Notes: generated by a model from the letters alone, not told the origin. Shown: positions 1 through 11,746, counted from the first letter of the stretch. The stretch: 64,000 nucleotides of DNA from Camelus bactrianus (GCF_048773025.1 NW_027413959.1:5766001-5830000); one strand, 5' to 3'. Numbers and translations are program-made.

Positions 1-55
1 ACAGAGTGAAAAACCAGAGTAAAAGTTTCCCTGCAACCCGTTCCCTTTGTGCTAG

Positions 56-1544
56 ATGAACGAACGTCTCACCACATGCTCAGTTCTGAGAGATAAGTGT
101 GTGTGAAAGCCGTCCTTCACCTAGCATGTTGGGAACACAAAGTTTCTCTTCAGTTGCAAACTCTACTCCATACATATATATGGGGATGTACTAGCTCCAA
201 CTCGGTTTTACAGTGAAAACAGCAGGAACATCAAACCGGCTCTAGGAAACAGACTGAGAAACCAGAGTAAAAGTTTCCCCTGCAACACTTTCCCTTTGGC
301 TAGATGAACGAACGTCTCTCCACATGCTCAGTTCTGAGAGATAAGTGTGTGTGAAAGCCGTCCTTCACCTAGCTTGTTGGGAACACAAAGATTCTCCTCA
401 GTTGCAAACTCCAATCCATACATATGTATGGGGAGGTACTAGCTCCAACTAGTTTTTACAGTGAAAACTGCAGTAATTTCAAATCGGCACTAGGAAACAG
501 ACTGAGAAACCAGAGTAAAATTTCTCTTGCAACCCGCTCCCTTGGTGCTAGATGAATGAACGTCTCTACACATGCTCAGTTCTGAGAGATAAGTGTGTGT
601 GAAAGCCGTCCTTCACTTAGCTTGTTGGGAACACATAGTTTCTCTTCAGTTGCAAACTCCACTCCATACATATATATGGGGAGGTACTAGCTCCAACTCG
701 GTTTTACAGTGATAAATGCAGGAACTTCAAACCGGCACTGGGAAACAGACTGAGAAACCAGGGTAAAAGTTTCTCCTGCAACCAGTTCCCTTGGTGCTAG
801 ATGAACGAACGTCTCTCCACATGCTCAGTTCTGAGAGATAAGTGTGTGTGTAAGCCGTCCTTCAAATACTTGTTGGAAACACAAATTTTCTCTTCAGTTG
901 CAAACTCTACTCCATACATATATATGGGGATGTACTAGCTCCAACTCGGTTTTACAGTGAAAACAGCAGGAAAATCAAACCGGCTCTAGGAAACAGACAG
1001 AGAAACCAGAGTAAAAGTTCCTCCTGCAACACTTTCCCTTTGGCTAGATGAACGAACATCTCTCCACATGCTCAGTTCTGAGAGATAAGTGTGTGTGAAA
1101 GCCGTCCTTCACCTAGCTTGTTGGGAACACAAAGATTCTCTTCTGTTGCAAACTCCAATCCATACATATGTATGGGGATATACAAGCTCCAACTCGGTTT
1201 TACAGTGAAAACTGCAGGAACTTCAAATCGGCACTAGGAAACAGACTGAGAAACCAGAGTAAAATTTCTCTTGCAACCCGCTCCCTTGGTTCTAGATGAA
1301 CGAACGTCCCTACACATGCTCAGTTCTGAGAGATAAGTGTGTGTGAAAGCCGAACTTCACTTAGCTTGTTGGGAACACATAGTTTCTCTTCAGTTGCTAA
1401 CTCCACTCCATACATATATATGGGGAGGTACTAACTCCAACTCGGTTTTACAGTGATAACTGCAGGAACTTCAAACCGGCACTAGGAAACAGACTGAGAA
1501 ACCAGGGTAAAAGTTTCTCCTGCAACCCGTTCCCTTGGTGCTAG
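56..1544 (+). repeat. Two tandem trimers (~745 bp period) at the left edge
   Basis: Monomers starting at 56, 304 and 552 are followed by matching monomers at 801, 1048 and 1296. The first of each trio has GGGGATGTACTAG and a tail CAACACTTTCCCTTTGGC. The second has AAAGATTCTC, the perfect palindrome CCATACATATGTATGG and a tail with GCTCCCTTGG. The third has CTACACATGCTCAG and CACTTAGC. The monomer at 801 is a hybrid: its first part is M1-like (GTGTGTGTAAGCCG, CTTCAAATACTTG) and its second part is M14-like. The trio corresponds to M14-M15-M16 of the 16-mer further right. Confidence 0.75.
416..431. repeat. Perfect 16-bp palindrome CCATACATATGTATGG in the monomer core
   Basis: The sequence equals its own reverse complement over all 16 bases. 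The consensus monomer has CCATACATATATATGG here, with one mismatched pair. The perfect form is confined mainly to M3- and M15-type monomers, for example 1161-1176 and 24287-24302. It could form a cruciform or bind a symmetric protein dimer; neither can be shown from sequence. Confidence 0.9.
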
Positions 1545-4033
1545 ATGAACGAACGTCTCTCCACATGCTCAGTTCTGAGAGATAAGTGTGTGTGTAAGCC
1601 GTCCTTCAAATATCTTGTTGGAAACACAAATTTTCTCTTCAGTTGCAAACTCCAGTCCATACATATACATGGGGAGGTACTAGCTCCAACTCGTTTTTAC
1701 TGTGAAAACTGCAGGAACTTCAAAACCGCACTAGGAAACAGACTGAGAAACCAGAGTAAATGTTTCCCCTGCAACCCGTTCCATTTGTGCTAGATGAACG
1801 AACGTCTCTCCACATGCTCAGTTCTGAGAGATAAGTGTGTGTGAAAGCCGTCCTTCACCTAGCTTGTTGGGAACACAAAGTTTCTCTTCAGTTGCAAAAT
1901 CCATTCCATACATATATATGGGGAGGTTCTAGCTCCAACTCGGTTTTACAGTGAAAACTGCAGAAACTTCAAAACGGCACTAGGAAACAGACTGAGAAAC
2001 CAGAGTTAAAGTTTCTCCTGTAACCCGTTCCCTTTGTGCTAGATGAACGAACGTCTCTCCACATGCTCAGTTCTGAGAGATAAGTGTGTGTGAAAGCCGT
2101 CCTTCACCATGCTTGTTAGGAGCACAAAGTTTCCCTTCAGTTGCAAACTCCAATCCATACATATATATGGGGAGGTACTAGCTCCAACTCGGTATTAAAT
2201 TGAAAACTGCAGAAACATGTTACCGGCACTAGGAAACAGACTGAGAAACCAGAGTAAAAGTTTCCCCTGCAACCCGATCCTTTTGTGCTAGATGAACGAA
2301 CGTCTATCCACATGCTCAGTTCTGAGAGATAAGTGTGTGTGAAAGCCGTCCTTCACCTAGCTTGTTGGGAACACAAAGTTTCTCTTCATTTGCAAACTCC
2401 ACTCCATACATATATATGGGGAGGTACTAGCTCCAACTCGGTTTTACAGTGAAAACTGCAGGAACTTCAAACCGGCACTAGGAAACAGACTGAGAAACCA
2501 GAGTAAAAGTTTCTCCTGCAACCCGTTCCATTTGTGCTAGATGAATGAACGTCTCTCCACATGCTCAGTTCTGAGAGATAAGTGGGTGTGAAAGCCGTCC
2601 TTCACCTAGCTTGTTGGGAACACAAAGTTTCTCTTCAGTTGCTAACTCCACTCCATACATATATATGGGGAGGTACTAGCTCCAACTCTGTTTTACAGAG
2701 AAAACTGCAGGAACTTCAAACCGGCACTAGGAAACAGACTGAGAAACCAGGGTAAAAGTTTCTCCTGCAACCCGTTCCCTTGGTGCTAGATGAACGAACG
2801 TCTCTCCACATGCTCAGTTCTGAGAGATAAGTGTGTGTGTAAGCCGTCCTTCAAATATCTTGTTGGAAACACAAATTTTCTCTTCAGTTGCAAACTCCAC
2901 TCCATACATATACATGGGGAGGTACTAGCTCCAACTCGTTTTTACTGTGAAAACTGCAGGAACTTCAAAACCGCACTAGGAAACAGACTGAGAAACCAGA
3001 GTAAAAGTTTCCCCTGCAACCCGTTCCCTTTGTGCTAGATGAACGAACGTCTCTCCACATGCTCAGTTCTGAGAGATAAGTGTGTGTGAAAGCCGTCCTT
3101 CACCTAGCTTGTTGGGAACACAATGATTCTCTTCAGTTGCAAACTCTAATCCATACATATGTATGGGGAGGTACTAGCTCCAACTCGGTTTTACATTGAA
3201 AACTGCAGTAACTTCAAATCGGCACTAGGAAACAGACTGAGAAACCACACTAAAATTTCTCTTGCAACCCGCTCCCTTGGTGCTAGATGAACGAACGTCT
3301 CTACACATGCTAAGTTTTGAGAGATAAGTGTGTGTGAAAGCCGTCCTTCACTTAGCTTGTAGGGAACACAAAGTTTCTCTTTAGTTGCTAACTCCACTCC
3401 ATACATATATATGGGGAGGTACTAGCTCCAACTCTGTTTTACAGTGAAAACTGCAGGAACTTCAAACCGGCACTAGGAAACAGACTGAGAAACCAGGGTA
3501 AAAGTTTCTCCTGCAACCCGTTCCCTTGGTGCTAGATGAACGAACGTCTCTCCACATGCTCAGTTCTGAGAGATAAGTGTGTGTGTAAGCCGTCCTTCAA
3601 ATATCTTGTTGGAAACACAAATTTTCTTTTCAGTTGCAAACTCCACTCCATACATATACATGGGGAGGTACTAGCTCCAACTCGTTTTTACTGTGAAAAA
3701 TGCAGGAACTTCAAAACCGCACTAGGAAACAGACTGAGAAACCAGGGTAAAAGTTTCTACTGCAACCCGTTCCCTTGGTGCTAGATGAACGAACGTCTCT
3801 CCACATGCTCAGTTCTGAGAGGTAAGTGTGCGTGAAAGCCGTACTTCACCTACCTTGTTGGGAACACAAAGTTTCTCTTCAGTTACAAACTTTACTCCAT
3901 ACAAATATATGGGGATGTACTAGTTCCAACTCGGTTTTACAGTGAAAACTGCAGGAACTTCAAACCGGCACTAGGAAACAGACGGAGAAACCAGAGTAAA
4001 GGTTTCTGTTTCAACCTGTTCCCTTTTTGCTAG
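1545..4033 (+). repeat. Mixed-class satellite block without one stable unit
   Basis: The class order by eye is M1 (1545), generic (1794), M4-like (2043, with TATTAAATTG and GAAACATGTTACCGG), M5-like (2292, GTCTATCC), generic (2541), M1 (2790), M15 (3039), M16 (3287), M1 (3536), M2-like (3785). The same classes appear in the 16-mer to the right but in another order and with members missing. M1 at 1545 and 2790 are exactly five monomers (1245 bp) apart. M16-M1 at 3287-3784 recurs 13 monomers later (offset 3233) at 6521-7017. Confidence 0.7.
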
Positions 4034-4778
4034 ATGAAAGAACGTCTCTCCACATGCTCAGTTCTCAGATATAAGTTTGTGTGAAAGCCGTCCTTCACCT
4101 AGATTGTTGGGAACACATAGATTCTTTTCATTTGCATATTCCAATCCATACATATATATGGGGAGGTACTAGCTCCAACAGCATTTTACAGTGAAAACTG
4201 CAGGAAAATCAAACCGGCACTAGGAAACACATTGAGATAATAGAGTAAAAGTATCTCCTGCTTCCCGTTCCCTTTGAGCTAGATGAACGAACGTTTATCC
4301 AAATGCTCATTTCTCAGAGATAAGTTTGTGTGAAAGCCGTCCTTCACCTTACTTGTTGGGAACACTAAGTTTCTTTTCAGTTGCATACTCCACTCCATAC
4401 AAATATATGGGCAGGTACTATCTCCAATTCGGTTTTACACTGAATACTGCAGGAACTTCAAACAGGCACTAGGAAACACAGTGAGAAACAGAGTAAAAAT
4501 TTATACTTCAACCCATTCCCTTTGTGCTAGATGAACGAACGACTCTCCACATGCTCAGTTCTCAGATATAAGTTTGTGTGAAAGCCGTCCTTCACCTAGA
4601 TTGTTGGGAACACATAGATTCTTTTCATTTGCATACTCCAATCCATACATATATATGGGGAGGTACTAGCTCCAACAGCATTTTACAGTGAAAACTGCAG
4701 GAAATTCTAACCGGCACTAGGAAACAGACTGAGAAACCAGAGTAAACGTTTTTCCTGCAACCCGTTCCCTCTGTGCTA
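4034..4778 (+). repeat. Diverged three-monomer island
   Basis: Monomers starting at 4034, 4283 and 4531 differ from the rest of the array at many positions. The first and third share TTCTCAGATATAAGTTTGTG, CACATAGATTCTTTTC, TTTGCAT and CCAACAGCATTTTACAG, so they are near-copies of each other 497 bp apart. The middle one has GTTTATCCAAATGCTC, AACACTAAGTTTC and GGGCAGGTACTATC. They are still in register and in the same orientation. They look like older, unhomogenised monomers or a block brought in from elsewhere in the array. Confidence 0.75.
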
Positions 4779-5027
4779 GATGAACGAACGTCTCTCCACA
4801 TGCTCAGTTCTGAGAGATAAGTGTGTGTGAAAGCCGTCCTTCACCTAGCTTGTAGGGAACACAAAGTTTCTCTTCAGTTGCAAACTCCACTCCATACATA
4901 TATATGGGGAGGTTCTAGCTCCAACTCGGTTTTACAGTGAAAACTGCAGGAACTTCAAACCGGCACTAGGAAACAGACTGAGAAACCAGAGTAAAAATTT
5001 TTCCTGCAACCCGTTCCCTTTGTGCTA

Positions 5028-7017
5028 GATGAACGAACGTCTCTCCACATGCTCAGTTCTGAGAGGTAAGTGTGCGTGAAAGGCGTTCTTCACCTACCTT
5101 GTTGGGAACACAAAGTTTCTCTTCAGTTGCAAACTCTACTCCATACAAATATATGGGGATGTACTAGCTCCAACTCGGTTTTACAGTGAAAACAGCAGGA
5201 ACTTCAAACCGGCACTAGGAAACAGACGGAGAAACCAGAGTAAAAGTTTCTCCTACAACACTTTCACATTGGCTAGATGAACGAACGTCTCTCCACATGC
5301 TCAGTTCTGAGAGATAAGTGTGTGTGAAAGCCGTCCTTCACCTAGCTTGTTGGGAACACAATGATTCTCTTTAGTTGCAAACTCCAATCCATACATATGT
5401 ATGGGGAGGTACTAGCTCCAACTCGGTTTTACATTGAAAACTGCAGTAATTTCAAATCGGCACTAGGAAACAGACTGAGAAACCACAGTAAAATTTCTCT
5501 TGCAACCCGCTCCCTTGGTGCTAGATGAACGAACGTCTCTACACATGCTAAGTTCTGAGAGATATGTGTGTGTGAAAGCCGTCCTTCACTTAGCTTGTTG
5601 GGAACACAAAGTTTCTCTTAATGTTGCTAACTCCACTCCATACATATATATGGGTAGGTACTAGCTCCAACTCTGTTTTACAGAGAAAACTGCAGGAACT
5701 TCAAACCGGCACTAGGAAACAGACTGAGAAACCAGGGTAAAAGTTTCTCCTGCAAACCGTTCCCTTGGTGCTAGATGAACGAACGTCTCTCCACATGCTC
5801 AGTTCTGAGAGATAAGTGTGTGTGTAAGCCGTCCTTCAAATATCTTGTTGGAAACACAAATTTTCTCTTCAGTTGCAAACTCCACTCCATACATATACAT
5901 GGGGAGGTACTAGCTCCAACTCGTTTTTACTGTGAAAACTGCAGGAAATTCAAAACCGCACTAGGAAACAGACTGAGAAACCAGAGTAAAAGTTTCCCCT
6001 GCAACCCGTTCCCTTTGTGCTAGATGAACGAACGTCTCTCCACATGCTCAGTTCTGAGAGGTAAGTGTGAGTGAAAGCCGTTCTTCACCTTCCTTGTTGG
6101 GAACACAAAGTTTCTCTTCAGTTGCAAACTCTAATCCATACAAATATATGGGGATGTACTAGCTCCAACTCGGTTTTACAGTGAAAACAGCAGGAACTTC
6201 AAACCGGCACTAGGAAACAGACGGAGAAACCAGAGTAAAAGTTTCTCCTGCAACACTTTCACATTGGCTAGATGAACGAACGTCTCTCCACATGCTCAGT
6301 TCTGAGAGATAAGTGTGTGTGAAAGCCGTCCTTCACCTAGCTTGTTGGGAACACAATGATTCTCTTCAGTTGCAAACTCCAATCCATACATATGTATGGG
6401 GAGGTACTAGCTCCAACTCGGTTTTACATTGAAAACTGCAGTAACTTCAAATCGGCACTAAGAAACAGACTGAGAAACCACACTAAAATTTCTCTTGCAA
6501 CCCGCTCCCTTGGTGCTAGATGAACGAACGTCTCTACACATGCTAAGTTTTGAGAGATAAGTGTGTGTGAAAGCCGTCCTTCACTTAGCTTGTAGGGAAC
6601 ACAAAGTTTCTCTTTAGTTGCTAACTCCACTCCATACATATATATGGGGAGGTACTAGCTCCAACTCTGTTTTACAGTGAAAACTGCAGGAACTTCAAAC
6701 CGGCACTAGGAAACAGACTGAGAAACCAGGGTAAAAGTTTCTCCTGCAACCCGTTCCCTTGGTGCTAGATGAACGAACGTCTCTCCACATGCTCAGTTCT
6801 GAGAGATAAGTGTGTGTGTAAGCCGTCCTTCAAATATCTTGTTGGAAAAACAAATTTTCTCTTCAGTTGCAAACTCCACTCCATACATATACATGGGGAG
6901 GTACTAGCTCCAACTCGTTTTTACTGTGAAAAATGCAGGAACTTCAAAACCGCACTAGGAAACAGACTGAGAAACCAGGGTAAAAGTTTCTACTGCAACC
7001 CGTTCCCTTGGTGCTAG
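5028..7017 (+). repeat. Two tandem tetramers (~995 bp): M14-M15-M16-M1
   Basis: The unit at 5028-6023 (monomers at 5028, 5276, 5525, 5775) repeats at 6024-7017 (6024, 6272, 6521, 6769). The order of diagnostic motifs is the same in both: GAGGTAAGTGTG with GGGGATGTAC, then CACAATGATTCTC with CATATGTATGG, then CTACACATGCTAAG with TTGCTAACTCC, then GTGTGTGTAAGCCG with CTCGTTTTTACTG. The M16-M1 pair here also matches the pair at 3287-3784. Confidence 0.75.
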
Positions 7018-9758
7018 ATGAACGAACGTCTCTCCACATGCTCAGTTCTGAGAGGTAAGTGTGCGTGAAAGACGTTCTTCACCTACCTTGTTGGGAACAC
7101 AAAGTTTCTCTTCAGTTGCAAACTCCAATCCATACATATATATGGGGAGGTACTAGCTCCAACTCGGTATTAAAGTGAAAACTGCAGAAACATGTTACCG
7201 GCACTAGGAAACAGACTGAGATACCAGAGTAAAAGTTTCCCCTGCAACCCGATCCTTTTGTGCTAGATGAACGAACGTCTATCCACATGCTCAGTTCTGA
7301 GAAATAAGTGTGTGTGAAAGCCGTCCTTCACCTAGCTTGTTGGGAACACAAAGTTTCTCTTCATTTGCAAACTCCACTCCATACATATATATGGGGAGGT
7401 ACTAGCTCCAACTCGGTTTTACAGTGAAAACTGCAGGAACTTCAAACCGGCACTAGGAAACAGACTGAGAAACCAGAGTAAAAGTTTCTCCTGCAACCCG
7501 TTCCCTTTGTGCTAGATGAACGAACGTCTCTCCACATGCTCAGTTCTGAGAGATAAGTGTGTGTGAAAGCCGTCCTTCACCTAGCTTTTTGGGAACACAA
7601 AGTTTCTCTTCAGTTGCAAACTCCACTCCATACATATATATGGGGAGGTACTAGATCCAACTCGCTTTTACAGTGAAATCTGCAGGAAATTCAAACCGGC
7701 ACTAGGAAACAGACTGAGAAACCAGAGTTAAAGTTTCTCCTGTAACCCGTTCCCTTTGTGCTAGATGAACGAACGTCTCTCCACATGCTCAGTTCTGAGA
7801 GATAAGTGTGTGTGAAAGCCGTCTTTCACCTAGCTTGTTAGGAGCACAAAGTTTCTCTTCAGTTGCAAACTCCAATCCATACATATATATGGGGTGGTAC
7901 TAGCTCCAAATCTGTATTAAAGTGAAAACTGCAGAAACATGTTACCGGCACTAGGAAACAGACTGAGATACCAGAGTAAAAGTTTCCCCTGCAACCCGAT
8001 CCTTTTGTGCTAGATGAACGAACGTCTATCCACATGCTCAGTTCTGAGAAATAAGTGTGTGTGAAAGCCGTCCTTCACCTAGCTTGTTGGGAACACAAAA
8101 TTTCTCTTCATTTGCAAACTCCACTCCATACATATATATGGGGAGGTACTAGCTCCAACTCGGTTTTACAGTGAAAACTGCAGGAACTTCAAACCGGCAC
8201 TAGGAAACAGACTGAGAAACCAGAGTAAAAGTTTCTCCTGCAACCCGTTCCCTTTGTGCTAGATGAACGAACGTCTCTCCACATGCTCAGTTCTGAGAGA
8301 TAAGTGTGTGTGAAAGCCGTCCTTCACCTAGCTTTTTGGGAACACAAAGTTTCTCTTCAGTTGCAAACTCCACTCCATATATATATATATGGGGAGGTAC
8401 TAGATCCAACTCGCTTTTACAGTGAAATCTGCAGGAAATTCTAACCGGCACTAGGAAACAGACTGAGAAACCAGAGTTAAAGTTTCTCCTGTAACCCGTT
8501 CCCTTTGTGCTAGATGAACGAACGTCTCTCCACATGCTCATTTCTGAGAGATAAGTGTGTGTGAAAGCCGTCCTTCACCTAGCTTGTTAGGAGCACAAAG
8601 TTTCTCTTCAGTTGCAAACTCCAATCCATACATATATATGGGGAGGTACTAGCTCCAACTCGGTATTAAAGTGAAAACTTCAGAAACATGTTACCGGCAC
8701 TAGGAAACAGACTGAGATACCAGAGTAAAAGTTTCCCCTGCAACCCGATCCTTTTGTGCTAGATGAACGAACGTCTATCCACATGCTCAGTTCTGAGAAA
8801 TAAGTGTGTGTGAAAGCCGTCCTTCACCTAGCTTGTTGGGAACACAAAGTTTCTCTTCATTTGCAAACTCCACTCCATACATATATATGGGGAGGTACTA
8901 GCTCCAACTCGGTTTTACAGTGAAAACTGCAGGAACTTCAAACCGGCACTAGGAAACAGACTGAGAAACCAGAGTAAAAGTTTCTCCTGCAACCCGTTCC
9001 CTTTGTGCTAGATGAAAGAACGTCTCTCCACATGCTCAGTTCTGAGAGATAAGTGTGTGTGAAAGCCGTCCTTCACCTAGCTTTTTGGGAACACAAAGTT
9101 TCTCTTCAGTTGCAAACTCCACTCCATACATATATATGGGGAGGTACTAGATCCAACTCGCTTTTACAGTGAAATCTGCAGGAAATTCTAACCGGCACTA
9201 GGAAACAGACTGAGAAACCAGAGTTAAAGTTTCTCCTGTAACCCGTTCCCTTTGTGCTAGATGAACGAACGTCTCTCCACATGCTCAGTTCTGAGAGATA
9301 AGTGTGTGTGAAAGCCGTCTTTCACCTAGCTTGTTAGGAGCACAAAGTTTCTCTTCAGTTGCAAACTCCAATCCATACATATATATGGGGTGGTACTAGC
9401 TCCAAATCGGTATTAAAGTGAAAACTGCAGAAACATGTTACCGGCACTAGGAAACAGACTGAGATACCAGAGTAAAAGTTTCCCCTGCAACCCGATCCTT
9501 TTGTGCTAGATGAACGAACGTCTATCCACATGCTCAGTTCTGAGAGATAAGTGTGTGTGAAAGCCGTCCTTCACCTAGCTTGTTGGGAACACAAAGTTTC
9601 TCTTCATTTGCAAACTCCACTCCATACATATATATGGGGAGGTACTAGCTCCAACTCGGTTTTACAGTGAAAACTGCAGGAACTTCAAACCGGCACTAGG
9701 AAACAGACTGAGAAACCAGAGTAAAAGTTTCTCCTGCAACCCGTTCCATTTGTGCTAG
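7018..9758 (+). repeat. Tandem trimers (~747 bp), M4/M7 - M5/M8 - M6 type
   Basis: Units start at 7018, 7765, 8514 and 9261. The first monomer of each has a GTATTAAAGTG stretch and GAAACATGTTACCGG with a tail CCCGATCCTTTTG. The second has GTCTATCCACATG and CTTCATTTGC. The third has CTTTTTGGGAAC, GATCCAACTCGC and GTTAAAGTTTCTCC, except that in the fourth unit an M9-type monomer takes this place. Units at 7765 and 9261 share GGGGTGGTAC and CTTTCACC, while 8514 has TCATTTCTG instead, so a 6-monomer (about 1496 bp) alternation lies on top of the trimer. The same trimer is nested in the 16-mer as M4-M5-M6 / M7-M8-M9. Confidence 0.8.
8375..8392 (+). repeat. Expanded AT dinucleotide tract inside one monomer
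   Basis: Here the usual 16-base CCATACATATATATGG is 18 bases, CC followed by a pure AT run and GG. The extra AT pair makes this monomer 251 bp. It looks like replication slippage at the AT-rich core. Confidence 0.85.
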
Positions 9759-11497
9759 ATGAACGAACGTCTCTCCACATGCTCAGTTCTGAGAGATAAG
9801 TGTGTGTGAAAGCCGTCCTTCACCTAGCTTGTTGGGAACACAAAGTTTCTCTTCATTTGAAACTCCACTCCATACATATATATGGGGAGGTACTAGCTGC
9901 AACCCGGTTTTACAGTGAAAACTGCAGGAACTTCAAACTGGCACTAGGAAACAGACTGTGAAACCAGAGTAAAAGTTTCACCTGCAACCCGTTCCATTTG
10001 TGCTAGATGAACGAACGTCTCTCCACATGCTCAGTTCTGAGAGATAAGTGTGTGTGAAAGCCGTCCTTCACCTAGCTTGTTGGGAACACAAAGTTTCTCT
10101 TCAGTTGCAAACTCCACTCCATACATATATATGGGGAGGTACTAGTTCCAACTCGCTTTTACAGTGAAATCTGCAGGAAATTCTAACCGGCACTAGGAAA
10201 CAGACTGAGAACCAGAGTAAAAGTTTCTCCTGCAACCCGTTTCCTTCGTGCTAGATGAACGAACGTCTCTCCACATGCTCAGTTCTGAGAGCTAAGTGTG
10301 TGTGAAAGCCGTTCTTCACCTAGCATGTAGGGAACACAAAGTTTCTCTTCAGTTGCAAACTTCACTCCATACATATATATGGGGAGGTTCTAGCTCCAAC
10401 TCTGTTTTACAGTGAAAACTGCAGGAAATTCTAACCGGCACTAGGAAACAGACTGAGAAACCAGAGTAAAAGTTTCTCCTGCAACCCGTTCCCTTTGTGC
10501 TAGATGAACGAACGTCTCTCCACATGCTCAGTTCTGAGAGATAAGTGTGTGTGAAAGCCGTCCTTCACCTAGCTTGTAGGGAACACATAGTTTCTCTTCA
10601 GTTGCAAACTCCACTCCATACATATATATGGGGAGGTACTAGCTCCAACTCGGTTTTACAGTGAAAACTGCAGGAACTTCTAACCGGCACTAGGAAACAG
10701 ACTGAGAAACCAGAGTAAAAGTTTCTCCTGCAACCCGTTCCCTTTGAGCTAGATGAACGAACGTCTCTCCACATGCTCAGTTCTGAGAGGTAAGTGTGCG
10801 TGAAAGCCGTTCTTCACCTACCTTGTTGGGAACACAAAGTTTCTCTTCAGTTGCAAACTCTACTCCATACAAATATATGGGGATGTACTAGCTCCAACTC
10901 GGTTTTACAGTGAAAACAGCAGGAACTTCAAACCGGCACTAGGAAACAGATGGAGAAACCAGAGTAAAAGTTTCTCCTGCAACACTTTCACATTGGCTAG
11001 ATGAACGAACGTCTCTCCACATGCTCAGTTCTGAGAGATAAGTGTGTGTGAAAGCCGTCCTTCAACTAGCTTGTTGGGAACACAATGATTCTCTTTAGTT
11101 GCAAACTCCAATCCATATATATGTATGGGGAGGTACTAGCTCCAACTCGGTTTTACATTGAAAACTGCAGTAACTTCAAATCGGCACTAGGAAACAGACT
11201 GAGAAACCACAGTAAAATTTCTCTTGCAACCCGCTCCCTTGGTGCTAGATGAACGAACGTCTCTACACATGCTAAGTTCTGAGAGATAAGTGTGTGTGAA
11301 AGCCGTCCTTCACTTAGCTTGTTGGGAACACAAAGTTTCTCTTCAGTTGCTAACTCCACTCCATACATATATATGGGGAGGTACTAGCTCCAACTCTGTT
11401 TTACAGTGAAACCTGCAGGAACTTCAAACCGGCACTAGGAAACAGACTGAGAAAGCAGGGTAAAAGTTTCTCCTGCAACCCGTTCCCTTGGTGCTAG
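8514..11497 (+). repeat. 16-mer HOR, partial copy 0 (12 monomers: M4-M10, M12-M16)
   Basis: Monomers at 8514, 8763, 9012, 9261, 9510, 9759 and 10007 match M4-M10 in order. Those at 10255, 10504, 10753, 11001 and 11249 match M12-M16. M11 (CTTAGAGATAAGTGTGTTAAAG) is missing between 10254 and 10255, so GCTAAGTG of M12 at 10291 lies exactly 3977 bp before its copy at 14268, while the M10 tail TTCCTTCGTG (10241 and 13971) is only 3730 bp apart. M1-M3 are also missing on the left, where the trimer block runs into it. Confidence 0.8.
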
Positions 11498-11746
11498 ATG
11501 AACGAACGTCTCTCCACATGCTCAGTTCTGAGAGATAAGTGTGTGTGTAAGCCGTCCTTCAAATATCTTGTTGGAAACACAAATTTTCTCTTCAGTTGCA
11601 AACTCCACTCCATACATATACATGGGGAGGTACTAGCTCCAACTCGTTTTTACTGTGAAAACTGCAGGAACTTCAAAACCGCACTAGGAAACAGACTGAG
11701 AAACCAGGGTAAAAGTTTCTCCTGCAACCCGTTCCCTTGTTGCTAG
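11498..11746 (+). repeat. Monomer class M1
   Basis: Diagnostic variants are GTGTGTGTAAGCCG in place of GTGTGTGAAAGCCG, CTTCAAATATCTTGTTGG, CAAATTTTCTC, CATACATACATGG-like core (CATACATATACATGG) and CTCGTTTTTACTG. The TGA-to-TGT change in the GT run opens a full-length frame, but this is a by-product of the 249 bp period. Confidence 0.85.

Noticed and set aside
1545-1793. 82-codon open frame starting MNERLSTCSVLRDKCVCK, repeated in every M1-type monomer as a possible small cysteine-rich protein family
   Set aside because: The frame stays open only because M1 has TGT where other monomers have TGA in the GT run, and because 249 bp is 83 codons. It starts and stops at the same TAGATG junction in each monomer. 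There is no sign of coding selection, no promoter, and copy identity follows satellite homogenisation.
4034-4778. Inserted mobile element in the diverged island
   Set aside because: The three units remain alignable to the monomer along their full length, in register and orientation, with no terminal repeats or target duplication.
4905-4925. RNA polymerase III B box (tRNA-derived repeat) at GGTTCTAGCTCC
   Set aside because: It matches the GGTTCGAATCC pattern only in the first bases, is the minority form (most monomers have GGTACTAGCTCC), and no A box lies at a suitable distance.
7018-9758. Separate microsatellite or minisatellite family
   Set aside because: The trimer units consist of ordinary monomers of the same 249 bp family, only grouped into threes.
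11153-11368. 71-codon minus-strand open frames starting MYGVELATEEKLCVPN
   Set aside because: They are the reverse reading of M15/M16 monomers, occur wherever those classes occur, and cross the arbitrary monomer junction. They show no independent conservation.
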